From NCBI RefSeq assembly GCF_022808715.1, contig NZ_JAKZKX010000009.1:1-64000 (forward strand): DNA of 64,000 nucleotides. The letters run 5' to 3'. This document shows positions 63,369 through 64,000 of this stretch, in pieces. Source of the stretch: Fundidesulfovibrio agrisoli (GTDB taxonomy: Bacteria > Desulfobacterota > Desulfovibrionia > Desulfovibrionales > Desulfovibrionaceae). The position numbers were made by a program, and so were the translations under genes. The number at the start of each line of letters is the position of its first letter. The stretch's first letter is position 1. The notes under the pieces were generated by a model that saw only the letters and a list, made by a program, of their open reading frames with translations, had not been told where the DNA came from and did no database searches.

Positions 63369-64000
63369 TCAACCTTCCGCCGTCAACAGAAATTTGAAAT
63401 GTCGCCCAGGTTTATGCCCCACCCCCACCGCGCCCTTGCCGAAGTAGAGCACCCAGGCCCAGGCCGGGTCGTAGCCGCTGGAAGTGGAGGACCACACTCC
63501 GTCCAGCCCCTGGCCCAACGGGTGCCCGGGCGGGAGCGCGGCCCAGGCCCGCGAGGCGTCCACAAGGCTCTCCAGCTCCCAGATGGAAGGCATGCGCCAG
63601 CCTGGAGTTTCACGGGCCGCCTCCAGGGCCTCGGCCCAGGCGGCCTCGCCGTTCTCCGGCTGCGCCGCTCCACGCCAGACGAGCCCGGTCAGGCGGTCCA
63701 GCACGCCCTCCCCCGCCGTTTCGAAGCGGGGCTCGGGCCAGGGCCGCCCGGCTGCGGCGGCCAGTTCCGGCGTTTCCGGCGGGAGCCAACCGCGCCCGCG
63801 CACGGGCAAAACCATGTGCCGGGCGTCGCCCGGGCCGGGGAACATGCGCCCCCCCTCCAGGTGCACGCGCCAGAAGTGCCCCGGCGCATTGGCCGCAGGG
63901 GTCGATGTCCAGTGCCAGTGCTGGAAGATGCCGGTGAAGGGGTGCCCCGGAGGCAGGGCCGGGCGGGCGTGGGCAAGGCTGACCAGGGCCAGCAGCTCGC
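63369..64000 (-). CDS. protein with two DUF1566 domains (partial, runs off the right edge)
   Basis: At least 210 codons. The C-terminal DUF1566 has GVLDRLTGLVWRGAAQ, RMPSIWELESLVD and FGKGAVGVGHKPGRHFKF. The preceding domain, at the right edge, has PALPPGHPFTGIFQHWHWTS and FWRVHLEGGRMF, so two domains are in tandem. A GTG inside could be mistaken for a start, but the reading frame and domain continue upstream. Surface or periplasmic role inferred. Confidence 0.8.
   Translation of the reverse strand, partial: ELLALVSLAHARPALPPGHPFTGIFQHWHWTSTPAANAPGHFWRVHLEGGRMFPGPGDARHMVLPVRGRGWLPPETPELAAAAGRPWPEPRFETAGEGVLDRLTGLVWRGAAQPENGEAAWAEALEAARETPGWRMPSIWELESLVDASRAWAALPPGHPLGQGLDGVWSSTSSGYDPAWAWVLYFGKGAVGVGHKPGRHFKFLLTAEG

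Overview
This window is a high-GC bacterial chromosome segment, most likely from a sulfate reducer of the Desulfovibrionaceae. The basis is family knowledge plus gene content: a hom/aminotransferase pair, a ribE-ribBA-ribH-nusB-leuS run, a periplasmic-type formate dehydrogenase beta subunit with FdhE, a MucR/Ros zinc-finger regulator, a DUF134/NifX-type regulator, a cysteine-rich PAS sigma-54 activator and many high-GC intergenic hairpins. The species was not determined. 

Bases 1-28.8 kb are chromosomal backbone. They hold a secreted papain-like protease, homoserine dehydrogenase and an AlaC-type aminotransferase (overlapping genes), tRNA-Ser(GCT), a periplasmic solute-binding protein, a small HEPN-like protein, a protein with an IscU/NifU-like tail divergent from a sigma-54 activator, an S24-type repressor, a candidate structured leader RNA at 11.2-11.6 kb, two small Cys-rich proteins, MucR, the riboflavin/nusB/leuS operon, and formate dehydrogenase genes that follow an odd homopolymer-rich junction. 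Then come a CoA-disulfide-reductase/rhodanese protein, the DUF134 regulator, a broken autotransporter cut by a scrambled IS3-family scar, and a secreted 12-repeat NHL protein. 

From about 28.87 to 63.19 kb lies a genomic island in the 3' end of tRNA-Glu(CTC). The 3' end of that tRNA and its terminator are duplicated at the far left (attL), and the intact tRNA sits at the right (attR). A third, decayed att copy at 33.88 kb lies in a 319-bp module also found at the left end, so the island looks like two elements in tandem. The left one (about 5 kb, no integrase) carries a carboxymuconolactone-decarboxylase-like protein, a fumarylacetoacetate-hydrolase-family protein and two metallo-beta-lactamase-fold hydrolases. 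The right one (about 29 kb) has an integrase, a putative excisionase, a second small tyrosine recombinase, a primase-polymerase/ATPase, a ColE2-like replicase, regulators and cargo. I see no phage structural genes and no conjugation genes. 

The right element is split into two divergent arms at about 50.2 kb. The leftward arm carries a tightly coupled eight-gene operon: an isolated HsdM N-terminal domain, a type III-like Res (DEAH helicase plus nuclease), a 96-aa protein, a Mod methyltransferase, an unrecognised 430-aa protein, a RelE-like/SF1-helicase fusion, a DUF3024 protein and a UvrD-like helicase. This is the best candidate for an undescribed (probably anti-phage) system. The rightward arm carries small accessory genes, an XRE repressor, a flagellin whose variable region is replaced by about seven propeller-like repeats, several unknown proteins each followed by a hairpin, a phage-type TGT/DpdA-like protein, and the replication and integration genes. 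A 16-bp palindrome GCGCAGGATCCTGCGC was found six times in the island and not noticed in the flanks. 

The right end (63.2-64 kb) returns to backbone with tRNA-Glu, tRNA-Lys(TTT) and a partial DUF1566 protein.
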